Assembly (NCBI GenBank): GCA_934230685.1 | Contig: CAKQFF010000047.1 | Coordinates: forward strand, 1-11,418 | Reading direction: 5' to 3' | DNA from: an uncultured Prevotella sp. | Lineage (GTDB): Bacteria > Bacteroidota > Bacteroidia > Bacteroidales > Bacteroidaceae | Length of the DNA stretch: 11,418 nt | Part shown: piece by piece, positions 7,214 through 11,418 of the stretch | Numbering within the stretch: position 1 is the first letter of the stretch | How the letters are laid out: the number at the start of each line of letters is the position of its first letter | Program-made: the position numbers and the translations under genes | The notes under the pieces: model-generated | Database searches by the model: none | What the model was told of the DNA's origin: nothing | What the model saw: the letters and a program-made list of their open reading frames with translations, nothing else

Positions 7214-7674
7214 GAAAGCAATTGGTTTTTGTCTTCATGGCAGCAATGCTTATTATGATTGCTGCCTGCAACCGGCGACTTGTGTACGACAAGTATGTGA
7301 GTACTCCAGTCGCCGGTTGGGAGAAGAACGACACTCTATCGTTTGAGATCTCGCCCGTAGACAGTGCTACAAGCTATCAGTCGTATTTGGGATTGCGTAT
7401 TACCGACGCTTATCCGTTCACGGCTCTCACGCTGATTGTGGAGCAACACGTATATCCCCGCGACGAGATTAAGATAGACACTGTGCATTGCCAGCTCACC
7501 GACGACCGTGGCAATGCCACTGGCAACGGACTGAGTTATCATCAGTATAAGTTCCCAATAACGCTTATGCAGTTGCAGCATGGCGACTCAATCCATGTGC
7601 GAGTGCGTCATGACATGAAGCGCGAAATACTTCCAGGTGTGAGCGATATAGGAATGTCGCTACGCCGAGAATAA
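7210..7674 (+). CDS. gldH: Gliding-motility-type lipoprotein GldH
   Basis: This 154-residue protein begins with a short basic N-terminus (MRKQ), a hydrophobic stretch and a lipobox IAAC with Cys20, so it is a predicted lipoprotein exported and lipidated at Cys20. The mature part has the GldH pattern: GWEKNDTLSFEISPV, LGLRITDAYPFTALTLIVEQ, and near the C-terminus GDSIHVRVRHDMKREILPGVSDIGMSL. GldH is required for gliding in Flavobacterium. It is also widespread in non-gliding Bacteroidales, where its role is unclear, so motility should not be inferred here. ATG 7210 overlaps the upstream stop codon (ATGA). The gene is the last of the holB-ricT-gldH unit and is followed by an intrinsic terminator. 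Confidence 0.88.
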   Translation: MRKQLVFVFMAAMLIMIAACNRRLVYDKYVSTPVAGWEKNDTLSFEISPVDSATSYQSYLGLRITDAYPFTALTLIVEQHVYPRDEIKIDTVHCQLTDDRGNATGNGLSYHQYKFPITLMQLQHGDSIHVRVRHDMKREILPGVSDIGMSLRRE

Positions 7675-7680
7675 TAAGCA

Positions 7681-7717
7681 AAAGACAGGCAATAGTAATT
7701 TTACTGCCTGTTTTTTT
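7681..7717 (+). terminator. Intrinsic terminator after gldH
   Basis: ACAGGCA (7685-7691) pairs with TGCCTGT (7705-7711), followed by a run of T to 7717. Flanking A residues on the left can extend pairing into the T-run, so some function on the minus strand is possible. It closes the holB-ricT-gldH operon 7 bp after the gldH stop. Confidence 0.85.
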
Positions 7718-7746
7718 GCGACATATTATAAGTTTAAGTAACTTTG
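7715..7746 (+). promoter_or_regulatory. Bacteroidetes promoter for hpt-adk
   Basis: A -33 element TTTG (7715-7718) and a -7 element TAACTTTG (7739-7746) are separated by 20 nt, the spacing known for the Bacteroidetes primary sigma factor. The predicted start is near 7751-7753, giving a leader of about 20 nt before the hpt ATG. The -33 element uses the last bases of the upstream terminator's T-tract. Confidence 0.7.
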
Positions 7747-7771
7747 CACCTAATATAAAAGACTGTTACCA

Positions 7772-8308
7772 ATGAGTGTAGTAAAAATAAAGGACAAGAC
7801 ATTCAAGACCTCTATCCCCGAGGCACAGATTTTGGAGCGTGTGAAGGCAGTTGCCGAACGCATCAATACCGATATGGCAGACAAAAACCCATTGCTGCTC
7901 GCAATGCTCAATGGCTCGTTTGTGTTTGCCGCAGATCTTATGCGCGAGATTACAGTGCCGTGTGAGATTTCGTTTGTTAAGATGTCATCGTATCATGGCA
8001 CATCGTCTACTGGCAAGGTGAAGCAGCTTCTCGGCCTCAACGAGGACATAAAGGGACGCACTGTAATCATTGTGGAGGATATAGTGGAGTCGGGACTCAC
8101 ATTGAAGACATTGCTTGAGACTCTTAAGGAGAAGGAGCCTGCCGATGTCCAGATCTGCACTCTGCTGTTCAAGCCCGATTGCCTTCAGGTGCCGCTTGAC
8201 ATTAAATACGTTGCCATGGAAATTCCAAATGATTTCATCCTTGGCTATGGTCTCGACTACGACCAGCAGGGTCGCAACCTCAGAGACATATATACTGTTG
8301 TGGAGTAA
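7772..8308 (+). CDS. hpt: Hypoxanthine phosphoribosyltransferase
   Basis: This 178-residue type I phosphoribosyltransferase has the usual length of bacterial HPRT. It is a cytoplasmic purine-salvage enzyme that joins hypoxanthine or guanine to PRPP to give IMP or GMP. The PRPP-binding loop is VIIVEDIVESGLTL (98-111), with Glu102-Asp103 as the acidic pair; the usual Asp-Thr-Gly is Glu-Ser-Gly here, a conservative change. The mobile loop SSYHGTSSTGKV lies at about 71-82. The C-terminal purine-binding part has LGYGLDYDQQGRNLRDIY. It has its own promoter and is followed 36 bp later by adk, suggesting a two-gene nucleotide-metabolism operon. The N-terminus fits family members, so ATG 7772 is accepted. 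Confidence 0.93.
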   Translation: MSVVKIKDKTFKTSIPEAQILERVKAVAERINTDMADKNPLLLAMLNGSFVFAADLMREITVPCEISFVKMSSYHGTSSTGKVKQLLGLNEDIKGRTVIIVEDIVESGLTLKTLLETLKEKEPADVQICTLLFKPDCLQVPLDIKYVAMEIPNDFILGYGLDYDQQGRNLRDIYTVVE

Positions 8309-8344
8309 TATTCAATATATAATAAACATTCTTAAAGTAAAAAG

Positions 8345-8917
8345 ATGAAAAACATCGTAATTTTCGGTGCCCCAGGTTCAGGTAAAGGTACACAGAGCGA
8401 CCTTATGATTGAGAAGTATGGTTTCAACCATATCTCTACAGGCGACGTTCTTCGTAGCGAAATCAAGAATGGCACAGAGCTTGGCAAGACTGCCAAGGGT
8501 TTCATAGACAATGGTCAGCTTATCCCTGACGAACTCATGGTGAATATTCTCGCCAGCGTATACGACAGCTTTGGCAAGGAGCACAAGGGCGTAATCTTTG
8601 ATGGTTTCCCACGTACTATCCCGCAGGCTGAGGCTCTTAAGAAGATGCTTGCTGAGCGTGGCCACAAGGTAGCTGCCATGATTGAACTTGACGTTCCTGA
8701 GGATGAGCTTATGACTCGCCTTATCAAGCGCGGTCAGGAGAGTGGTCGCTCGGACGACAATGCTGAGACTATCAAGAAGCGTCTCGACGTTTATCACAAC
8801 CAGACTGCTCCGCTTATCGAGTGGTATAAGGGTGAGGGCATCCACCATCACATCGATGGCCTTGGTGAGCTCAACCGTATCTTCGGTGACATCTGCTCGG
8901 TAATCGACGCTCTCTAA
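8345..8917 (+). CDS. adk: Adenylate kinase (short-LID form)
   Basis: This 190-residue enzyme catalyses ATP + AMP to 2 ADP in the cytoplasm. The P-loop is GAPGSGKGTQ (8-17), the AMP-binding segment STGDVLR (about 31-37), and GVIFDGFPRT (about 81-90) is the conserved NMP-binding region. The LID is short (RGQESGRSDDNAETIKKR) and has no zinc-binding cysteines, as in the short adenylate kinases. It sits 36 bp after hpt with no promoter or terminator between, so both are probably read from the promoter at 7715. The downstream terminator at 8978 may end this transcript. Confidence 0.95.
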   Translation: MKNIVIFGAPGSGKGTQSDLMIEKYGFNHISTGDVLRSEIKNGTELGKTAKGFIDNGQLIPDELMVNILASVYDSFGKEHKGVIFDGFPRTIPQAEALKKMLAERGHKVAAMIELDVPEDELMTRLIKRGQESGRSDDNAETIKKRLDVYHNQTAPLIEWYKGEGIHHHIDGLGELNRIFGDICSVIDAL

Positions 8918-8930
8918 TTGGGAGTTTGTA

Positions 8931-8946
8931 GGTATCGATAGATACC
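8931..8946. repeat. Small hairpin after adk
   Basis: GGTATC (8931-8936) and GATACC (8941-8946) form a perfect 6-bp stem with a GATA loop, 14 bp after the adk stop. There is no T-tract, so it is not a complete terminator. It could protect the 3' end of the adk mRNA or be chance. Confidence 0.35.
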
Positions 8947-8977
8947 ACAGAGAAAAGAATATAAATATATTCAGTAT

Positions 8978-9026
8978 AAAAGCCTGATAGAATACATCGA
9001 CAAGATGCACTCTATCAGGCTTTTTT
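8978..9026. terminator. Bidirectional intrinsic terminator between adk and the AraC remnant
   Basis: AAAAGCCTGATAGA (8978-8991) pairs with TCTATCAGGCTTTT (9011-9024), with a 19-nt loop. There is a T-run to 9026 on the + strand and A residues at the left, which give a U-run on the minus strand. It can stop adk transcripts on one side and the former AraC gene on the other. The AraC stop codon overlaps its right edge. Confidence 0.85.
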
Positions 9027-9119
9027 ATCCTTGTATTTTGCATGTTTCTCTCCATTCCGTAGGATTAGCCCCATAATATTTCTTGAAGCATAGCGAGAAG
9101 AAGCGTGGTAAACTGAAAC
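9025..9119 (-). pseudogene. AraC-family regulator, C-terminal remnant
   Basis: Read leftward, this frame gives AKSFSLPRFFSLCFKKYYG and then ANPTEWRETCKIQG before a TAA at 9025-9027. The pattern F-S-x-P-x-F-F-S-x-x-F-K-K-x-x-G-x-x-P-x-E-W-R is the last helix-turn-helix of AraC/XylS regulators, including the G-x-x-P-x-E-(Y/W)-R signature. Only about 30 residues remain. Upstream, the coding match ends where the 32-bp repeat array starts at 9120, and a stop interrupts other frames. The piece keeps its natural stop codon and terminator, so it is the broken 3' end of a once complete gene. It cannot be functional alone. Confidence 0.72.
9072..9103. repeat. 32-bp direct repeat, left copy (within AraC remnant)
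   Basis: This segment matches 10615-10646 at 31 of 32 positions in the same orientation; the mismatch is T versus C at position 8. Read on the minus strand, both copies encode FFSLCFKKYY. The pair brackets the repeat array and the DUF4143 ATPase gene. Confidence 0.9.
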
Positions 9120-9225
9120 TTTTAGCGAATTAGAAATGTCTGTTTCTTGCATTTTAGCGAATTGAAAATGTCTGTTTTGTGCATTTTAGCGAATTATAAA
9201 AGGTCGTTTTGTGCATTTTAGCGAA
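9120..9225 (+). repeat. 32-bp tandem repeat array upstream of the ATPase
   Basis: Three complete units (9120-9151, 9152-9183, 9184-9215) and a 10-bp partial fourth (9216-9225) follow each other with no spacer. Each begins TTTTAGCGAA and the complete ones end with TGCA. The centre is more variable; units 1 and 2 are closest. The exact 32-bp period is close to three helical turns, so identical sites would lie on one face of the DNA. The array lies 86 bp before the ATPase start codon and directly touches the AraC remnant. There are no unique spacers, so it is not a CRISPR array. Confidence 0.92.
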
Positions 9226-9265
9226 GTTTATGGTATTTAAAATGCTGATATCCAATGTAAATGTG

Positions 9266-9273
9266 TATATTTG
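9266..9273 (+). promoter_or_regulatory. -7 promoter element for the DUF4143 ATPase gene
   Basis: TATATTTG matches TAnnTTTG and lies 38 nt upstream of the ATG at 9312. No clear TTTG was seen 19-21 nt further upstream, so the promoter may be weak or need an activator. The repeat array ends 40 bp upstream, a suitable place for regulation. Confidence 0.5.
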
Positions 9274-9311
9274 TATCGTGATAAATAAATACAACTATAA
9301 AAACAATATTT

Positions 9312-10592
9312 ATGGTGGATGAGAAGTCAATAATTCAGGTGTTAGCTGAGCAAAAGGAATATGTTGAAGGTTATGAGCCTGATAAATGGGTAGAAAGGCG
9401 TGAGGAACAATTTTTCGAATTTGACAGTTCGCTTGCGCAGGTTGTTATTGGAGTAAGACGAAGCGGAAAATCGACGCTTTGTCATAAAGTGTTGTTGGAA
9501 CATCATGTGAAATATGGTTATGTAAACTTTGATGACGACCGTTTGGCAAATCTGAAAGTAGAAGATTTGAACACGGTCTTGTCTTGTATTTATCAGATAT
9601 ATGGTATAGATATTAAATATATATTTCTTGATGAGATACAGGATGTAGATGGTTGGCATTTGTTTGTCAATCGGCTTCTTCGTGCGAATCAACACGTTGT
9701 GGTTACAGGAAGCAATGCAAAACTTTTGAGTAGTGAATTGGCAACACATCTTACCGGCAGATATAATGAAATCCATCTCTTTCCTTTTTCGTTTCGTGAA
9801 TATTGCGAATACCATCATATTAATACAAATGGTGTAACCACTAAGGGAGAAGCGGAAATGAAGCGTGCTTTTATGGAATATATCATGGATGGTGGTTTTC
9901 CTGAAATGCAGAATATACGCAATAAGCGTGGATATGTGCAGAGTCTTTTAGAGGCTATTGTCACAAAAGATATACAGCAGCGTTTTAAAATACGTAATGT
10001 TGATGTGTTGCGTAAGATATCCAACCATCTTATTAATAATGTTTGTCAAGAGGTGAACTATGGAAATATAGCTGAATTATTGGGTACTACCGACCAAACT
10101 GTAAAAAAATATGTTGATTATTTACGTCAGGCTTTTCTTATACAGTTGCTTTGTAAACATTCATTTAAGAGTAAAGAAAGGATTAGAAATGCAAAAGCAT
10201 ATATTGTAGACCCAGGACTTCAGAATAACAGAGAGAACTCGTTTGCAGCGGATAATGTTGGTTGGCGTTTGGAAAATGTTGTATACATAGAACTCTTACG
10301 TAGATGTACAAATGACTTTCTGGACATATATTACTATAAGGCCTCTCCACGTTCTAAGGAGGTGGATTTTGTCGTGTGCAATCAAGACAAGACAGTTGAA
10401 TTAATACAGGTGGCTTATGATATAGAAAACGAAAAAACATACAACCGAGAGACAAGTTCGCTTGTTAAAGCTTCAACATCATTGCGTTGTGAAAACCTCA
10501 CACTTATTGCATTCACCAAGACAAGAGTGGTTGAAATCGAAGGAAAACGTATAAAGATATTACATGCTATAGATTGGTTGTTGAACAGATAA
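9312..10592 (+). CDS. AAA_14 / DUF4143 ATPase
   Basis: This 426-residue protein has the standard layout of the AAA_14-DUF4143 ATPases. The Walker A is GVRRSGKST (47-55), the Walker B is YIFLDEIQD with Asp107-Glu108, the sensor 1 strand is VVTGSNAKLLSSELATHLTGR (from about 130), and LFPFSFREY follows. A winged-helix-like part comes next (NIAELLGTTDQTVKKYVDYL, about 250-270). The C-terminal nuclease-like region has EVDF (350-353) and then VELIQVAYDI. At the position where PD-(D/E)XK enzymes have E-x-K, this reads QVA (366-368), so nuclease activity is unlikely. The function of the family is not settled. The gene is A/T-rich with many AGA, ATA and TTA codons, unlike hpt or adk. It has its own promoter and a repeat array upstream, and AraC-like fragments on both sides, all suggesting horizontal transfer. 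Confidence 0.9.
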   Translation: MVDEKSIIQVLAEQKEYVEGYEPDKWVERREEQFFEFDSSLAQVVIGVRRSGKSTLCHKVLLEHHVKYGYVNFDDDRLANLKVEDLNTVLSCIYQIYGIDIKYIFLDEIQDVDGWHLFVNRLLRANQHVVVTGSNAKLLSSELATHLTGRYNEIHLFPFSFREYCEYHHINTNGVTTKGEAEMKRAFMEYIMDGGFPEMQNIRNKRGYVQSLLEAIVTKDIQQRFKIRNVDVLRKISNHLINNVCQEVNYGNIAELLGTTDQTVKKYVDYLRQAFLIQLLCKHSFKSKERIRNAKAYIVDPGLQNNRENSFAADNVGWRLENVVYIELLRRCTNDFLDIYYYKASPRSKEVDFVVCNQDKTVELIQVAYDIENEKTYNRETSSLVKASTSLRCENLTLIAFTKTRVVEIEGKRIKILHAIDWLLNR

Positions 10593-10614
10593 AGGCTTAA
10601 CCATAATGCTTGTT

Positions 10615-10646
10615 CATAATACTTCTTGAAGCATAGCGAGAAGAAG
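10615..10646. repeat. 32-bp direct repeat, right copy
   Basis: This is the partner of 9072-9103 (31 of 32 identical, same orientation). It begins 22 bp after the ATPase stop codon. On the minus strand it again encodes FFSLCFKKYY, but the residues after it (EQALW) no longer follow the AraC consensus. Confidence 0.9.
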
Positions 10647-10775
10647 TAAGTGTTTTTGGTGAATATCTGTAGGCTGATGGAAGCGCGGCAAATGTAAGTC
10701 GCTTCTGTCAGCCTTGTGTATTTGCGGTAGTTCACATTGATAGCAGAAGGCGTAGATAATAGGTAAGTTCGATTT
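10615..10775 (-). pseudogene. Degenerate AraC-family helix-turn-helix fragment
   Basis: Read leftward, one frame gives RTYL, then NYRKYTRLTEA, and after about 19 more residues TYFFSLCFKKYY. The order (first recognition helix, R-L-x-x-A helix, then the Y-F-F-S-x-x-F-K-K motif) is that of an AraC DNA-binding domain. The segment between the two helix-turn-helix units is shorter than normal, and the G-x-x-P-x-E-W-R end is missing. It is therefore decayed, with likely internal deletions. It could be the other part of the gene whose end lies at 9025-9119, or a piece of a different AraC paralogue. The FFSLCFKKYY part is secure; the rest is tentative. Confidence 0.45.
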
Positions 10776-10981
10776 CTGCCTAGGGCCTTTATTATCATAT
10801 ATGCAACACCTGTAAATGACCTTACTGATACGAAGCAGAATAATATGATGTACAAAACGATGGAAAATATGGCACTGTGGACATGTACAGGAAAACTGAA
10901 AGTTTTTTAGAAAAATTACACGCTGTTTTAGCAATACATATTCGCTGAATAGTTACAGATTGGAGAGATGATTTAAAATTA
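10776..10981. other. Gene-free A/T-rich stretch
   Basis: No convincing coding sequence, RNA gene, promoter or terminator was recognised here. Open minus-strand frames exist but carry no family motif. Together with the AraC-like fragment it makes up the 389-bp gap between the ATPase gene and the small ORF at 10982, and looks like decayed DNA. Confidence 0.5.
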
Positions 10982-11158
10982 ATGAAAAATATCATAACGA
11001 GTAAGGATTCTTTGCATATATCAACAGATAGAGCATTGCAGATATTCTATGATTCAGATGTTTGCCGTATGCTACATGACAAAGAATTTGGGCTTCATCT
11101 GATGAGTGATACGTATATCGTTAATGACTTGATAGAAGAGTTGAGAGGAAAGCAATAA
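10982..11158 (+). CDS. Small hypothetical protein (58 aa)
   Basis: ATG 10982 opens a 58-codon frame ending at TAA 11156-11158, followed within 20 bp by a terminator. The product begins MKNIITSKDSLHISTDRALQ and is mixed-charge and soluble-looking, with no signal peptide or membrane segment. The second half reads FYDSDVCRMLHDKEFGLHLM and then SDTYIVNDLIEELRGKQ, which has the look of a compact helical protein. I recall similar short ORFs near DUF3791/DUF3990 accessory modules in Bacteroidetes, but I cannot confirm that, and no partner gene is seen in the window. A purine-rich TGGAGAGATG lies 12-21 nt upstream, farther than a normal ribosome site. Being directly followed by a terminator supports a real gene. 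Confidence 0.5.
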   Translation: MKNIITSKDSLHISTDRALQIFYDSDVCRMLHDKEFGLHLMSDTYIVNDLIEELRGKQ

Positions 11159-11175
11159 TATAACAATGGATAATT

Positions 11176-11220
11176 AGAGGGGAAGATTAGCTCAGTACTA
11201 AGTCTTCCTCTTTTTCTTTT
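11176..11220 (+). terminator. Intrinsic terminator after the 58-aa ORF
   Basis: AGAGGGGAAGATTA (11176-11189) pairs with TAAGTCTTCCTCT (11199-11211), with one bulged G on each side and a 9-nt loop. A long T-rich tract follows to 11220. This is a strong rightward terminator. Confidence 0.82.
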
Positions 11221-11237
11221 GTCTTTGGAAATTGTCT

Positions 11238-11309
11238 ATGAAGGAGCCGGAGTTATTCAGACAAACAGTAGCAAAAATAGTAGCAATTATTATAAATAAA
11301 AAATGCTAA
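11238..11309 (+). other. 23-codon mini-ORF of doubtful status
   Basis: An open frame MKEPELFRQTVAKIVAIIIN, ending KKC, lies between the two terminators. It contains the direct repeat AGTAGCAA twice (within 11267-11286), and its stop codon falls inside the left arm of the hairpin at 11302. There is no evident promoter or ribosome site. It may be chance or the end of a decayed gene, and is recorded for completeness. Confidence 0.15.
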
Positions 11310-11336
11310 ATAGTTGATGGTTAACTATTTAGCATT
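11302..11336 (-). terminator. Strong hairpin, terminator-like on the minus strand
   Basis: AATGCTAAATAGTTGA (11302-11317) pairs with TTAACTATTTAGCATT (11321-11336) over 16 positions including one G-T pair, with a 3-nt loop. On the minus strand it is followed by a U-rich tract (from the A-run at 11291-11303). On the + strand no T-run follows. It therefore suits a leftward transcript coming from beyond the right edge or from a small RNA. Confidence 0.6.
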
Positions 11337-11343
11337 CTCTGGG

Positions 11344-11361
11344 TGCGCCTGAAAGGGCGCA
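11344..11361. repeat. GC-rich 6-bp hairpin next to the minus-strand terminator
   Basis: TGCGCC (11344-11349) and GGCGCA (11356-11361) form a perfect stem with a 6-nt loop. It stands out in an A/T-rich surrounding and lies 7 bp from the larger hairpin. Confidence 0.5.
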
Positions 11362-11366
11362 AACAA

Positions 11367-11374
11367 TATCTTTG
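11367..11374 (+). promoter_or_regulatory. Possible -7 promoter element reading out of the window
   Basis: TATCTTTG matches TAnnTTTG. No TTTG occurs at the expected -33 position. If real, it would drive a gene that begins beyond 11418. The remaining 44 bp show no start codon with a convincing reading frame. Confidence 0.25.
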
Positions 11375-11418
11375 TATTTGATTGTTTTCCAGATGTTTAC
11401 GAATTACTTATAGTAAAA

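Noticed and set aside
6828..7346. Alternative + strand frame across the RicT-like tail and gldH start
   Set aside because: It results from the repetitive tail read in another frame and overlaps two well-supported genes.
8378..9055. Minus-strand 225-codon frame opposite adk
   Set aside because: It covers the conserved adk gene and the terminator and has no family similarity.
9120..9225. CRISPR array
   Set aside because: The repeats are contiguous with a 32-bp period and no unique spacers, and no cas genes are nearby.
9104..10614. Classical insertion sequence
   Set aside because: No transposase, no convincing terminal inverted repeats at the two ends, and a 32-bp duplication is too long for a usual target-site duplication.
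11220..11310. C-terminal end of a tyrosine recombinase
   Set aside because: The two AGTAGCAA copies and the short frame recalled integrase ends, but there is no catalytic motif and an upstream terminator separates it from any gene.

Overview
The window looks like a chromosomal segment from a Bacteroidales bacterium, with a Prevotellaceae-like flavour. Three lines support this. The promoters have the Bacteroidetes -7 element TAnnTTTG (as TAACTTTG, TAATTTTG, TATATTTG). Start codons lack purine-rich Shine-Dalgarno sequences and sit behind A/T-rich leaders. The gene set is typical of the phylum: GldH lipoprotein, PSP1/RicT protein, FucP-type sugar transporter, membrane-anchored MutS-like ATPase and a DUF4143 ATPase. 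No rRNA, tRNA, CRISPR array or complete insertion sequence was seen.

Positions 1-8917 are a compact, mostly housekeeping block, all on the + strand. It begins with the 3' end of a DUF58 protein (1-246), followed by a MutS-family ATPase with four predicted membrane segments (325-2211), a FucP-like sugar:proton symporter (2268-3491) and methylenetetrahydrofolate reductase MetF (3576-4532). A 177-bp gap with two copies of a hairpin-bearing repeat follows. Next come three genes joined by ATGA stop/start overlaps: holB (DNA polymerase III delta'), a PSP1/RicT-like protein and gldH. A terminator at 7681-7717 ends that operon. Its T-tract doubles as the -33 element of the promoter for the purine-salvage pair hpt and adk (7772-8917).

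Positions 8918-11418 are a different kind of DNA: visibly more A/T-rich, gene-poor, and carrying broken pieces. After a bidirectional terminator (8978-9026) comes the last stretch of an AraC-family regulator on the minus strand (9025-9119). It abuts a perfectly phased array of three 32-bp repeats plus a partial fourth (9120-9225). Behind this array lies a 426-residue AAA_14/DUF4143 ATPase (9312-10592). Just past its stop codon a second AraC-like C-terminal fragment appears, sharing 31 of 32 bp with the first. A 58-codon unrecognised ORF, a rightward terminator and a strong leftward terminator-like hairpin close the window.

The most interesting unit is the repeat array plus ATPase lying between two AraC-like fragments. 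It looks like a horizontally acquired or mobile cassette. Its function is not evident from sequence, and whether the array is an operator, an end sequence or an iteron-like site is open.
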